Shown here one piece after another: positions 1 to 13,127 of a stretch of 64,000 nucleotides of DNA. This stretch comes from Aquatica leii (taxonomy: Eukaryota; Arthropoda; Insecta; Coleoptera; Lampyridae). The position numbers and the translations under genes are program-made. Every line of letters begins with the position of its first letter. Position 1 is the stretch's first letter. Under the pieces are notes generated by a model. The model was not told the origin of the DNA. It saw nothing but the letters and a program-made list of their open reading frames with translations, and ran no database searches. The DNA lies in contig CM069435.1 in the NCBI GenBank assembly GCA_035610365.1, positions 88,197,389 to 88,261,388 of the forward strand, read 5' to 3'.

Positions 1-2210
1 CATATATTTTCTATTAGTGTGACTCAGTACATTCATTTTAACCAACACGTAAAATTCTGCAACAGCCACAATCACTGTAGAAAGTTTACTTATTTCAAAA
101 ATCGTTTCAACTGTTGAATTGCTTAAATCGCTTGTGGTAATCGAGTTTTGTATACCGTACTGCTCGTCATGGGAACGGGTTTTGCAATGCTCTCAAAGGC
201 TGCTGAAGAACCACGCTACAAAATATAATCTTTTTAGTATAATCATAAGAATCTAGTCTAAAAAATTGTCATTTAAATCCAATTTTTTGGTTTTAAGTAC
301 AAAGTTAAAAAGACGGATTAGTTCAAATGAAAATTCGATTGTTGTATAACACCCACACTGCTAACCTTGATTTCTAATTTCTAATACTTTTTTGATCATT
401 AGCGTTGCAGTTATTGCAGATACCGATCTAAAGAGTCTTTAGCAAGCTCCTATACTTGTAACTAAAATTTCCTTCAAGATGATTGTGGTTCGTTACTAAT
501 AACAGTGAAAGCTTTTTCATTGCTCTCTACTACGTTTTTAATCGTTTTAATGTATGTGATCTATGGATTAGTTGAAATGAAGTAGGAAATGGAAACGAAA
601 GACCCTCTTCTACTTACAAAATTGTCGGATATACAAATTGCATGAAATAAGGATCACAACAGCAAAAAATTGAATTCTTGAAAAGTTGCTGTCAGTTTTT
701 TTTAATGGCTTCGTAATATTCATCCGAGAACGTTTCTCGCTCCAAGTTAATGCAATATGACTTATAAAGCTTATGCAAAATGCACATCCATCCAACTATT
801 GATATACATCGAGCATCCTTCGATGTAATTGACAGCTTCCATTTTCCATGTCAATTACGCATCATAACCTCGAAATTGCATTCAAGGCACACGCGATAAA
901 TGCAATTTTCGTTCTTGTTTCTGAGTTTTATGACATCCGCACGGACTGGTTTTATTTAATTAATTTGCGATATTTTGTTTGCGATGTAACCAAAAGTTCG
1001 TCTCCCTCGCTCGTCCCCGTTCGTTCTCCTTTTCTTATTACAAAACCGAAGTACATATAAGCGTAAATGCTATGTTTGCTTGGACACACTTAAACAAAGA
1101 TAATCCAACAAAAGGTCCATTGTTAGAGGCATTATGTCAATATGGGTTATTACTATTGTTATTATTCACTACCGTGTGCCTTAGACCCTTTAGAAAGTAA
1201 TTTTGATAACCCCTTTTCAACTGAGGGTTATTATATTGTACGTCTTCTCTCAATAAAGTCCAATATTGCGGTTTCATCAATTTTTGGACATCATTACATT
1301 AAAAGGGATTAATAGTATTTTGAGGTTTTCGGAGCGGAATAAGATTATAACAATGGCCGGACGTGTGCGAAACTCCCGCGTTAATTTTCGCATCTCTATT
1401 TTTTTTCTCTTTCTCTTTTGGAGATCGTTTAGAGAGCGGGCACGCGGCTTACTTTTTGAATTTTAAATTAGATCCCCACGAATAATTATGTTCGTAAACA
1501 GAGTTGAATATGTAAATTTCTTTAAGTAATCGACTGTAACAAATTTTTAGGTTATGTCTACATCGACGTCGTTTCGAGGTTAAAAATCAACGACTTTGAC
1601 ACATGCATAAAATCGTCTCTTGTTTTTGAATTGCTAAACGGGATTTTATTTGTCCGGGGGAGGCGATTGATCAATTTTTCAATCCGATTAGCGTAAATTG
1701 ACTTTGAATGTTTTGATATGTATTTGTACAAAGCGGAATTTCAATTGCAATCTTTTTTAAGAATTTTGGTGCTGAATACATTGTATTACACTTTGTTATG
1801 CAGATGAATTTTAAAACTTGACAAGGAAATACAAAACTTACGTTTCATTTTTCTTTGTTATTACAATAAACATTAATTACTTATAGTTTGTTGATAATTA
1901 TATACAAAATGAATATTTTGATTTCGGGTCTCAAATTTTACGGTTAAGCATTTTATCATAACACGTATTTTAATGTAAAACGATAGAATTAATTTTTTTT
2001 TTGAATCTGATCAATTTTTGAGGTTTCAATTCAATTCATATTTAATGTCAAAGAGTAATACCCGCTTACGTTTTTATAATAATAATAATAATGATGATGA
2101 TGATAATAAATGAATCTAAAGTCACATGTGTTGCTACACGTTTAATGTTAACAAGATCTTATTTAACTTGAAAGAAACGTCGAGTTTAACGCTATATTTT
2201 TAGAATTTGC
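1..2210. other. Single-copy AT-rich DNA without a recognisable gene
   Basis: Open frames here are short, lack recognisable motifs and look like chance. A short hairpin (ATAACCC at 1206-1212 pairing with GGGTTAT at 1225-1231) is followed by an AATAAA near 1252, but no gene ends here that I can see. A trinucleotide microsatellite of AAT/GAT units lies at about 2077-2110. The motif CAATCCGATT near 1680 recurs near 3070, 3388 and 3488. Confidence 0.5.
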
Positions 2211-2690
2211 GTCTTTAATAGATCTTATGAAGGCACCCAAATGACGTCATTTGCGTGCTTTAATAGCATATTAAAGAACTAGTTTCATAAGGGCTCATTT
2301 TATCGCACGAGACCAAGTTTAGAAAACAAGCCGCGAAGCGGGGAGTTTTCTAATGGCCGAGTGCTTCAAAATGTCTTATGAAACGTATACTTTATATTAT
2401 TTTTTCTATTTTGGAGATTATATGTAAAAATAAATTTAAATTACATATTTACTTTTATTTTATTGATTAGGGTAATTAATTTTTTTAATAATCAGTTGGC
2501 AACATTTCAAATTTAACATGTTTGATAGTTGGATTGCTGCATTTTAATTGTCAAATATCAACATTGCCAATCTAACAAAACCACAGTTTGGGTGCTATAA
2601 AGTGTTACTTTAGACAACTCTAACGAGTTCTTTAAAGTACTTGTTAGAGTACCAAAATAGAAAACAGAAGTTTTACGTGCTTTAATAAAA
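2211..2690. repeat. Inverted-repeat element with nested palindromes
   Basis: The block contains a perfect 16-bp palindrome CAAATGACGTCATTTG (2238-2253) and an imperfect inverted repeat of about 100 bp (2282-2384). The latter runs from GTTTCATAAG to CTTATGAAAC, with an inner AGAAAAC/GTTTTCT hairpin around a CCGCGAAGCGG loop. Further right, CTATTTTGG near 2408 is matched by CCAAAATAG near 2652, and GTGCTTTAATA occurs near both ends. This suggests a small non-autonomous mobile element, but no target-site duplication was found and the family is not recognised. Confidence 0.5.
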
Positions 2691-5600
2691 TTGATGCCAT
2701 TTTTTTTCAGATTGGTATTAGTGACTTAAATACGCTTAAATTTAATTAATTGACAAGTAATGTCAAAATATGTAGTACTTAGTACCAATCTTTATGAAAT
2801 TCCCAAAATTTTTATAATTTCAAATGTTTGTTTAAAATTGGTTCAAAAAGGCGCTAATTCTAAAAAATAGTATAAAAAATTCGTTAACTCGCTAACCGAC
2901 CTTATAAAACTCGTTCTATTTTTAAATCTGAAACTAGGTCTAACAGTCTCAATCTGATTTGAGATTTTGAATCAAAGCTTTTTGGTAGCTCAGTTGCACA
3001 ATCAATAATTACATTATGAGTTTATCTATTTTTAATTTATAGACTGATTTTCAAACTAAGACTAGTTTCCAATCCGATTATTAATTAATCAAGTCTAATG
3101 TTCTGCTACACGCATAATTGTTTTTATTAAACGTGTACGAAAAGTCACTGATAAAACTTTGTTAGTCAAGGATAAACTCAGAACTCAAAATTTTAATACG
3201 ATTTTGAGACTTTAACGCAGTGTAGGGTATTATACTATGAGATACTAAATTTTAAAACTTAATACTATACGAATTATGAAACTAAGATCCAAAATTTTGA
3301 ATTCGATTATATCCATCAATCTTCAAAGTTCTTCAAACCGTACCAAGTTTTAAACGTAATGTACAAATATGAAGACTCAAATTTTCAATCCGATTGATAA
3401 TTTATAGTCGAATGTTTGTTGAGTTTAGAAATAAACATTACTAAAATAATTTCAGATTGAATCTTTCTGCTGTTCTACTGCAAATTTGTAATCCGATTGA
3501 CTATTTGGACGTTTGAATATGATTCATTTGTTACGCATCCAGCGCACAATATTATTTTGCAACAACTTAGTAATTGTTTCTTAACAAAATGGTGACATAA
3601 TAGTGTCGATATGTGATGGGGCGAACGTTGGTTTACGTCGAGGGTATTTAGGGGGTCAGGGGGGGTAAGAATTGATTCAAATAAATCATTCTGTCACAAT
3701 ATTGTCCCCGCCTATAACACTGTTGGTTTTAATATTCACGCAATATGTCACTAGAATGATATTTTAGGGACATTAGTCATTTGTTTCTAACGTATACCAA
3801 CTAGAATCTCTATTACTATTTTATAAATTGTGAAAGGGGAAGTTTGCTTGCGTATCCACTTAAAACTCATCGATATCTCGACCGTCGTAAAATATTCATT
3901 AAATTGCAGCCGCAATTCTGTTGTGTATGTAAATCGATCATTACACAATATCGTGGAACCGACACACACACAAAAAGAAGATTCTTATCTTTATGACATT
4001 TTCGTCGTGTCCGCTGTTACGGGGCGGACGCGCGGGGTCTAATTTCCTACGAATCGATCCGTTTATTAATTATTTAAAGTTCATTAACAAATGCTCTCAG
4101 TGTTGTTTAATAATTCAACTGGCGAAAATCGTTTTGTTTGATAAACTCCGTATAGATTTTGATTAATTCCAAAACTATTAAGGAACGAATGAGGAAAAAA
4201 CATAATCAGGATTATTACTTCAAACTTTAACATTTTTCGAATTTAATGCTTTTTTTATACTTCCGTACAAATTTTATTTTGGTTGTTTTTTGCGTTTGAG
4301 ATCTAAACGCGCTTTGTTTTGACGGTCTACTACGACTGTCTCTAGCGTGACGTCACGTAATGGTGGAAACAAACGAAAGCTAACTAAGCACGGCCTACTG
4401 GATGTCCCAGAAATAAAAAAAGTAAGTGAGTTTTCAATGAAAAGAAAAAAAAGCGAACAAGGTGCTCGTCGCTAAAAATTGTTTTCTGAACTGAATTAAC
4501 AAGTTAGTAGCTTCTGGATGTTACGACTGTAAAATGTTGAGTAGGAAAATCCAATTTGTTCCGGTACACAAAAGCGTGGATATTAGCTAAAGTGAGATTG
4601 TAAGCTGCATACTGCACTAACTTCTTTTGCACTCGATTTTTTTAAATTTTATTTTTATTGTACTACTATTAAGTACGACATAGGTTTTTCTTTCACAGTT
4701 CTGTCACAGCTGTCTTAGATGATTCCGTCTAAAGAGAATTGTCCTCGATTAATTACGCTTTTTGATCGTATTAATTGCTTTTCGTCTTACACAAGTGAAA
4801 TTATATTTAATTACAAAGCGTCTATTCTAATTAATTAATAACATTTTGACTTAATCAGATATTTGCTATGAATTGGGGTCCACCTACAGTATTTTAGGGA
4901 TGTATGTTATACATTGGATTTAACTTTTCTTAAATAATAAAAAAAAAATGTTTGGATTAGATTGTTTGATATCTTTTTTTTTTCAATCCAAATATTAAAC
5001 TGTATTTTTTTAAAGCAAAAGTTAAGGTAATTTTTTTTTTAATTAACGGGTTACTTAGTTTTTATTCGAATTTTAAATTGGAGCTTTTTGTAAACGTAGA
5101 ATTAAAGATTTTAAAAATTGTTTTGTAAATATTTTGTTAAAGTCATTTTTAAATGTCAATAGTTGTTGGCTTTAAAATAGGAAACTTTGGAATCAAATTT
5201 TTCAAATTTGTTGTATTTTGTCTACATTTGTTGGTTTGCCGTTATTATAAAAAAAACTATGGTTAAGGTTACGTTAAACTTTGCGGTAAATATTTTCAAT
5301 CCACTTTGAAATTTTTGGATCCAATCCTTGTATCGCGTTTTGTTTTTTTTTTTAAATCTCACTAACATGCATTTACAGTTAAATAATATCGGATATAATA
5401 ATTTTGGATCCAATGTAAAGTAAGTTTTTTTTACCAACTAGGTTTAATTCACTTTCTATCAATAAAATATTAAAGTGAAAACGTTGTTTCTTTTGCCTAA
5501 TTTTCAATTTTACGCGTTTTTCTCATTTTCTCCGACGTAAAAATTTCATGAAGAAGAAACAAGTTGTGAACTCCTCGACGGCTTTAGTAGTGCCGCTGTA

Positions 5601-6440
5601 ATTATAATTACATCAAACAGGGTAATTTGTGTAGGCTCACTGATAATCTGTTGTAAATTCGAGCTTTCTCTCCCTCTGTCTTGCTCTGTATTAGAGACAA
5701 AGCCCTAATTAATAACATGGGTATAAGTTCTAAATTGTGCCGGTATTTCTTTTTTCGGCTGAACGCGACGAAAACAACCGCTGGAGGTGGAGGAAGCAAG
5801 TTTAATGATCCATGAGTCGGTTATATTATAACAAATCAATTTTCCAATCGGTATACGTAGACATACGGTATATTTTAGTATTTAAGTAGAGTACCCTCGA
5901 TTAAACTTGAATCGATACTCAACATTAAATTTATTGAACCAAATAACGTAGTGCAGCAGGAAAGAAGGTTGTAATTTACTTCCTTTTATTGTACAACCAG
6001 ATTCGAGAACGTGACGGAAGTTACAAGTCTTTTAAAACTAACTGTGTCTTTAAAAGGACAAAAAAGCGACGCAGTTTGTTTTCGGCTAAGGAAATTTGGG
6101 TAAAAATCTTTAACGGTTACATATTTTTTTTGCGCGGGCAAAATTTATGATGATAAAGTAAAGTAATTCCCGAGTAACCTCATATTAGTAATGGCGATTA
6201 ATCCCTCGAGTTACATTAAGGAAGCATTAATTATTTAGAGCTGTCCTCTTTAAGACTGCAACTCCCCAAGACCGCCGCCACTTTATTACGTACACTTTGT
6301 TTTCAATTTTTTGTGGTCGTGCGTGTCTTTTTATAAATTAATAGTAAGCTGTTTTAAGACCCCTTTTCGCCTCTAGATGGTGCAATAAAATTCTAAATTA
6401 CTGAAAAGAAAATTGCGTACGTTTCTACAGTCAATCGCCA
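2691..6440. other. AT-rich DNA, no supported gene
   Basis: No open frame shows domain signatures. Between about 2920 and 3520 a loosely repeated motif (CAATCCGATT followed by AATT-rich text and TCGAATGTTTG or similar) recurs at intervals of roughly 100-300 bp, suggesting an old degenerate repeat. Around 4020-4045 and 6265-6290 there are short GC-richer stretches. Long T-runs and A-runs mark 4940-5050 and 5340. Confidence 0.45.
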
Positions 6441-6444
6441 GTTT

Positions 6445-7335
6445 AAAATAGTAGACTATGTTTAAAATTTAAATTTGGCAACTCAGCGTTAGTAATTTTT
6501 GACGTTAGTAGCGACTACTTCCTTTATTGATGAATTTTTTGGCACTTGTCAGTCAACTCGATTTGCTATTACTTTTTTGTTATGTTGATTTTTTTGTTTT
6601 TAAGTGGACTTTTTTATCAATCCTTTTTGTAATTAAAGTTATTTTACTTAAAACTAATTGAAAATCGCGAACAAAAGTAATTTTGGCAACTCAGCGTTAG
6701 TAATCTTCGATGTTAAAAGGTTCGATAATAGTGCATTTTGTTAGGTTTGTATAGGTATATGATTAATCAAATCGATTTGCTATTAAGTATTTGTCATTTA
6801 AACTATTTTTTAGTAATTTATTTCCTCATTTAGTGATCTTTGTTATCCTGATTATTTTATATTGAAGTAGATTTTATAACGCATTTTTTTAAACTAAAGT
6901 CAAGCGTTCATTTTACTTTTTTCTATTTACTAACTTTTTTAGTGTGGTGGCTATAAACTATTATTTAATGTTGTTATTTTAGTTTTTTTTTTGGTATAGT
7001 GACTATTTTATATTTAAGTGGATTTTTGTCGAGACTACAGTCAAGTCTCTATTTTGTTTTTAATTGAGAATTGCAAAGTTTTAAATGCAAAAGTAATTTT
7101 GGCAAAATAGCGTTAGTAATATTTGAGGTTAAAAGTATGTAGTAGTTAACAAACACTACGTGTTGTTAATGATGTGCTGGTCAACTCGATTTATTAATTG
7201 ATTGTCATTTAAACTATTTTTCAATAATGTTTTGTTTATTAGGATTTTTTTTAGTATGGTGACTATTTTATATTTAAGTAGATTTCTGACGACCCACTTT
7301 TTTGTAACTAAAGTATTTTATTTTTAATTGATAAT
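6445..7335. repeat. Tandem array A, left segment
   Basis: The phrase TTTTGGCAACTCAGCGTTAGTAAT or a close variant recurs at about 6478, 6683 and 7100. Each copy is followed by a variable block and then TCAACTCGATTT..., TGTCATTTAAACTATTTT and a GTGACTATTTTATATTTAAGT block. Spacing is about 206 bp or its double. The same unit reappears at about 10250-10425 and 15470-16465, so the array was continuous before the intervening elements inserted. No coding capacity. Confidence 0.75.
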
Positions 7336-7339
7336 TATT

Positions 7340-10245
7340 TCTTTCTTTCTTTCTTCAGTTTATTCTTGTACGCTATCTGGGTGTCGGATATGAGGACCTG
7401 TCCTTCCATTCTCTTTGGTTCTTTGCCATTCTTCTTTTTTCTGCCACTGTTTTGCCCCTTTTTGTACCGATTTCTTCGATTCTTTGTGTTCAGTGCTTTC
7501 TGGTTCTGCGCTTCTTCCTCTTTCGCTCTCCTGACGCCTCTATTATCTTTTTTGGTAGCGATTGTTATTTTTTTCTTATTATATGTCCACACCATTTTAG
7601 TTGTTTTCTTTCTAGTTCAGTATTCCCATTATTCCTTCTTGTTATAATGTATGTCTTATGATTTCATTTTTTCTCTCTGTTCCATTTTGTAACTCCCTCA
7701 ATTTTTTTCAGAAAGTCATTTCTGCTGCCTTGATCTTGCTTTTGTGCTTTTTGTTTATGGTTTATTCCTTGCTGCCATAAGTGAGGGTTAGTCTCGCTAT
7801 ATTATTGTATACTTTCAGTTTAGCTTGCTTGTTTATTTCTTGTTTCTGTAGTAATGGTTTGTTTATAGCATAGTATATGTTCCTCGTTTTCTTTATTTTT
7901 GTGGAATGTCAATTTCTATTCTTCCATTATCTGTTATTATTGAGGCGAGATATTCCATTGCGGTAACTACTTATGTTGTATTCCCATTTATTTCTATATT
8001 TTTTATCATCTCAGTTTTTTTGTTATTTATAATCATCAATTTTTGTTATTTACTTTTTACTTCCATTCCCATGTTCTCCATTTCTCCGTCCTTTCATTTT
8101 ATTTGATTTCTCTCTTGTATTTAATGAAATTTAGTCTGAGTTATGAATAGGGGTGAACTAAGGCCATCTTACTGTGTTAATCCTTTTGTTCCTTTTGTAG
8201 AATCTTCGTATCCATTTGGAAACTGTAGAAGACAGGCAAATTAAATTGCTCTATAATTATCACAATTCCTCATTTCTCTTTTTTTCTAGATAGGTATGAA
8301 TAAGTTGTTTTTCTAATCCTTTGGAATATACTCTCTTTCCGATACTTTTCTGAATATTCCATGTAACCATATCTTTCTGTTCGGTCCCATGAATTTTATC
8401 ATTTCTGTTTCGACACCATCTGCTCCCCTATTTTCTCATATTCGTCTTGCGCTTCCTGTTGATTTTGATTCTCTTCAAATTTTACTAATCGCCAAAAATG
8501 CTTAGTATTTTTTGTATACGATTCCCGTCCAAAGTCTTTCCATCATTGAATTTTTGCTTTTCTTATTTCTATTTTGGCTTTGTTTCATTTCCCTATGTAT
8601 TCTTCTTTGTCCTTTGCTATATATATTTTTATTCCATGATTCTTTCTTTTCTTTGATTGCTCTTTTTACTTCTTCATTCATCATCTTGTTCTCTTAGTGT
8701 TTTGTTACTTTATTCTGCATATCTTTTTAGCATTTTGTCAGTTTTCTTTGAATATTTGCCATATTTCTTCTACTGTTCTTTCCATTGTATTGGTATTTGT
8801 AATCTTTATTTAATTCATTATTGCTCTTATTAATCTGTGTTGTGTGTACAGTTTTGCTTCTCCTATTGTTTTCATTTCTTCTATTGTTTATTCTAATTTC
8901 TTCGTGTATACAATGTAATCTATTAGATTTCTTGCCTCTCGTTCTTCCGCTACATAAATGTATTTTCCACTATTAAATCGTTTGTTATACAGAATTCCGT
9001 CATTTTTTTCTCATTATTATTTTGTATCGTTTTGCCGAATTTTCCCAAACTGCCTAATCCTGTGTTTATATTGCTCCCTAATTTTGCATTACAATCTTTT
9101 AGAATTATAATTTGTTACACTTTTGTTGTAGTTGTTAGTAAAATTCTTCTGTAATGTTTACTTCTGCAACTCTATCGGAGGATGTATTTGTGTTATATAT
9201 ACTTCTTCATTCATTCCCTGTGTCTTTCTCAAATTTTTCTTCTGTCCTTGTTATGCAGTTATTTAGTTTTTCCAGTGAAACTGTCTCTTTGTTTATCAGC
9301 TGTTTATTATGTCTTAATATTACATGGTGTTCATTTTTTCTGTATTGTTTGATATATGTTATCAATTCTCTTTGTTGCTCGTGAAGTTCTTTTGAATAAT
9401 CTTCCTCTACGAATATTTTGGTGGCATTTAGTTTTTTTGATGATTTTAAAATCTCTGTCTTTTTATTCCAATCTCTTAACTCTATTTATTTGTCTTTTTT
9501 CTTGCTTCTGTTTAATTCTTATTCTTCTTATATCTGTTATCTCTTCTTCCATATTTATAACTATGTCTATATCGCGTGGAATTACTCTTACTTTTACTTT
9601 CAATAGTATGTGATTCCCCTCAATAAACTCCTCCACTCCGTAGAATTATTTTAGTTGTTTTTAATCTGTTTATCCTGTTTTCTTGCAGATGTAGACTTTG
9701 TTTCATTATTTTGTTTTCTGTAATTAATATTGCATTATTCTTTGTTAATTTATTGATTTCTTTCTGGAAATTATCAAACTTTACTTTCATTCTTCCGTTA
9801 CATTCTTCTATATTCTGCAGTTTTGCTATTTATTTCCTTTAAAAGCTCCATGATACTCTGCGGTTCTACTATGTTTTTTTCTATTTGTAATAAGGCAATT
9901 TACTTATGATAGTTGAACGAGAGTGATTCTTGTTTAATTTTTGTGGGTTAATTCAACACGATAAGGGGCTGACCCGGAACGTATTTCATGGAAGTCTTCG
10001 CTCACTTTTTGCCGTCTTTTGAAATTAGTTATATCGCGGTGGTTTCTTCGTTCGGAGGTCACTTCCTTATCAGTATGTTATTTTAATGAGGTATTTCTTT
10101 ACTTAATTCTGATTTTACCTTATTTCTTTTTGGTGTTTGTTGGTTATTACTCTTCTTACTCCTGTTCACTTGTTACTTCTTAATTTCCTTCCTTCCTTAA
10201 TTCACTCACAAATAGCAATTGCTCCCCACCAACATACTTTTGGCA
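7340..10245 (-). mobile_element. Decayed non-LTR retrotransposon (LINE), possibly RTE-like
   Basis: The minus strand carries, from right to left, a lysine-rich coiled-coil-like stretch (about 9860-9600), an apurinic-type endonuclease tail and a reverse-transcriptase domain. The last pieces read like LTYGSKE followed by KHKSKIKAAEM near 7730-7850, a C-terminal signature common in arthropod endonuclease/RT elements. The 3' end carries a (GAAA)n-like tail (7341-7356 on the plus strand). The element sits inside array A: the array text stops near 7335 and resumes at about 10250. Many stops and frameshifts are scattered across all domains, so it is long dead. The clade call is uncertain; the endonuclease and RT identities are firmer. 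Confidence 0.7.
8150..9110 (-). pseudogene. Endonuclease and reverse transcriptase remnant of the 7.3-10.2 kb LINE
   Basis: Read on the minus strand, about 9100-8880 gives an endonuclease end: a stretch like MTEFCITNDLIVENTFM, then ARNLIDYIVYTKKLE. This matches the exonuclease-endonuclease-phosphatase pattern of an ...FC..N.L...NT.F segment followed by a DYI block. About 8440-8150 gives the N-terminal RT pattern: ADGVETEMIKFMGP, EREYIPKD, then a KREMRNCDNYRAI block, and lower down a GDGLSSPLF motif. These are standard non-LTR RT landmarks. Frames change and stops interrupt throughout, so no intact protein is encoded. Confidence 0.65.
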
Positions 10246-10425
10246 ATTACTATTTGAACTGCAGTTTTAGATGCAAAAGTAATTTTGACTAAATGGCATT
10301 TCTAATCTTCAAGGTTATAAGCAGTAGTTAACAAATACTGCGTTTTGTTAACAGTTTTTTATTTTGCACGTGCTGGTCAACTCGATTTATTAACTGACTG
10401 TCATTTAAACTAAAACTTATTACGA
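10246..10425. repeat. Tandem array A, middle segment
   Basis: The text ATGCAAAAGTAATTTTGAC, a damaged TTAGTAATCTT block, GTAGTTAACAAATACTGCG and CTGGTCAACTCGATTTATTAA closely match array A near 7085-7210. It is the remnant of the array between the LINE on the left and the gypsy element on the right. Confidence 0.7.
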
Positions 10426-11010
10426 GTACTTTTTATATTCTTACGTTATCTGCTTCGACAACATTTAGATGATTACATAGAATCTTCGTGAATGATCTCG
10501 AAGCTTCTATGCGTTTTACTTCCTCCTTCTTAAGACTGTTCTGCCCTAGAACAGGAAGCTGGATGCGGCACCGATAGAAAGGGTCGTGGCTATAGCGTTA
10601 ACTCTCTCCATTTCAAGACGGCCTTCAACATACTTTGAGTTGTCCTCAAATCTAGTTGAGCTTAGCCACAACCAAGCTTGGGTACTGCCAATTTCTTAAT
10701 ATTGTGAAACTCCATTTCTCTCGCTACAGATTTTCATATGATTGTTTTGCACGTGAGTACTTCTTGGGGTCAGTTTTAGATTTTCCCGTCGTTGGAACAC
10801 TTCCTTCCTGTTCACATTCTCTTCAAACGATTTTTTAACCACAATTACGTCGTCTAGATAAACAAGGCACGGCTTCCAAGACAGTCCTCGCATTATGGTC
10901 TCTATCAAACCCTCGAACGTTGCAAGAGCGTTACACAGGCCGAAAGGCATAGCAGTAAACTGCCAAAACAAGTTCCAATTGTAAACACTGTTTGTTCACA
11001 GTCCTTATCC

Positions 11011-11624
11011 CAGTGGCGGCTCGGGGTGGTTCACATTGGGGGTGCATAATTTCAAAATTAAAAAGTATATCTACTAATACATTTTTCTTATAAATATCTA
11101 ATTTGAATTTTCTTATAACGTCTTTACCTTTAACAGATTGTTTATTTTCTAAACATAATTGAGGCATCGGCCGTTTAAGATTTTTTACTGCAATTTTTTC
11201 ATCATACGTTAATCGCGAAAACGCATTATCCACTAAATTAGCGACAGAATTCATTGTATTTGCCTTCCGAGTACCTACCGTGAGCAAACTAAATACTTGC
11301 TCAATCGCTATGTATATTGCAGCATTGAAAACGAGCAAAATACAAGTATCCCCACCTCCAATGTAATTTTAAACGCTGTATTGAGCAACTGTCAGGTTTT
11401 GCTCCTCGATTCACTTCACTCTTCAGTAGACCATCGCACGTTGTGACTGTTGTTACGCGCGGTCCGCAAACCATGAATACGTAATAATTAAACCAAAGAA
11501 TAAATACTTTAGTGTATTTATTCTTTGATTAAACACTTCCACAGTTAGCCGTCGCTTTGTTTGTTTTGTTTAAAATTCCAGGGGGTGCAATTGCTCACTT
11601 GCTCTCATTAAAAAGCCGCCACTG
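11011..11624. mobile_element. hAT-type DNA transposon, 614 bp, 8-bp target duplication
   Basis: The element begins CAGTGGCGGCT and ends AGCCGCCACTG, an 11-bp perfect terminal inverted repeat of hAT type. It is flanked by the 8-bp direct repeat CCTTATCC (11003-11010 and 11625-11632), the target duplication size of hAT elements. Near its middle a strong inner palindrome (AAAGAATAAATAC / GTATTTATTCTTT, about 11495-11528) could fold. A minus-strand open frame of about 100 codons (from about 11338 to the left end) shows no motif I recognise. It is probably a non-autonomous or deleted copy. It inserted into the gypsy reverse transcriptase region. Confidence 0.9.
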
Positions 11625-12716
11625 CCTTATCCTACCTGACGCCTGTAACCACTCTAACGTAGTGTCAATTCCTGGTAAAGGGTAGCTGTTCTTTTAGTCA
11701 CGTCGTTAAGCTGTCTGTAGAGTCTACGCAAAACCTCGTTGATTTATCTTTCTTCTTTACTAGTACTACTGGGGACGCTCATGGGCTATTTGAAGGTTTA
11801 ATCACACCTTTTCTCTCCATATCCGTAATTACTTGTTCGGCTTTTTTTCTTTTTGCTAAAGGAAGTCGCGTGGATGTTGTATTGACCGAGCGTCTTCGGT
11901 ATTAATTTTATGCTTTACCACGTTAGTTCTTCCTTTGGAACTACTCTCCAGCGCAAACACATCTTAATATTTCTGGATCAACACTGTAACTTTAGCCAGC
12001 TGGCCTTTGGCGAGATTTTTACTCTTGGAGGTATGAATGTCTAATAGATGTTGTGGGCACTTCTTCGGCGACGTAGCTTCAATAACATGGCGTGCATTGG
12101 CACAGTCTTCTTTTTCAATGTTACTGGATCTGAGTTGACATCAAGATCCTTACTGGCATCGTGTTTTTCACTCGTACTAATGTTTTGTTAACTAGTAGTC
12201 TCTTTTCAACCAAAGTTGTAGCTTTCTCGGAGATTTCTATTTAGGCGTGCCAGCACTATACTTTTAGTCCTTCCAGGCAGAATTACGTCTTCACTCAATA
12301 AGACTCGAACGGCTGCCTTCTCTGACGAATGAAAAGGATTTTCTTAACTATCAATCTTCAGCACATGGTTCTTCATATTCAAATAGAACGCATACTTATT
12401 TATAACGTTCATTCTTAAGATATCTAATACGTCAAGATGAATGATGGTCTTTGTGACTTCCGTGTCAACCGGGAACTAAACATTTCTTTCATTGATTTTG
12501 CAATCGAGATGAATACTGTGCAATTGCTCCATAGGCGATGCTATTTGAGTGGTAATCTCGGGGGCGTCGCTTTTTAAGGTCGACTTTCGTCCCATTCGTT
12601 CGACCTGTTTTAGTACTCCTGGCGCACTTCAGATCTTCTTTTGGGTTTAGTACAGTATGGTCGTACGTGGCCCACTTTCCCACAGTTCTAGGTCGTTACT
12701 TCTCTTCTCCGAGCTA

Positions 12717-13127
12717 CTAGTTCACGGAATACAAGTGTCCGCGCGGGTACTTCTGCAGCACAGTGAAGCTGCCTCGTTGCGACGCTTGTTTCACTGCCTC
12801 AAATTGAAAGGCATAGGTTATAGCGTCATCCAGTGTCTTAGGTCGAACTAACCGTAGAGTCTGAAGCGTTTTGCTGTCTCGGAGGCCGTCTACAAAGGTT
12901 TGATTAGCCAACTGCTCTAAGAAGGTATCTGGTGCTGTGGGATACGAACGCCGTATGGCGATATCAGTCTCAAACTCCTGAGGACTTTCCGCAGCTTTCT
13001 GAACTCGACTCGATATTTTATTTAGGGCTTGGTACACCTGTTGAAGATTAGCATCTCCATATCTTATTTCTAAACGTGAAATGAAGAATTCGTAATTTAC
13101 TTGAAGATAGTCAGGAACTGTCTGCAA
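12717..13127 (-). pseudogene. Gag fragment of the 10.4-14.5 kb gypsy element
   Basis: The open stretch of 136 codons contains FISRLEIRYGD, QVYQALNKISSRVQKAAESP, QEFETDI, then FLEQLANQTFVDGLRD and a TFKTLR-like line. These are typical of the retrotransposon gag (capsid-like) domain of insect Ty3/gypsy elements. It lies between the SAP-like N-terminal piece on the right and the protease/RT region on the left, in the expected order. It is a fossil piece, not a host gene. Confidence 0.75.

Noticed and set aside
7366-9613. Plus-strand phenylalanine- and leucine-rich frames
   Set aside because: They are the complement of the A-rich minus-strand LINE, with no independent motif.
10931-11338. 135-codon minus-strand frame as a host gene
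   Set aside because: It lies mostly within the hAT element and runs out of it into the gypsy sequence; no conserved motif was seen.
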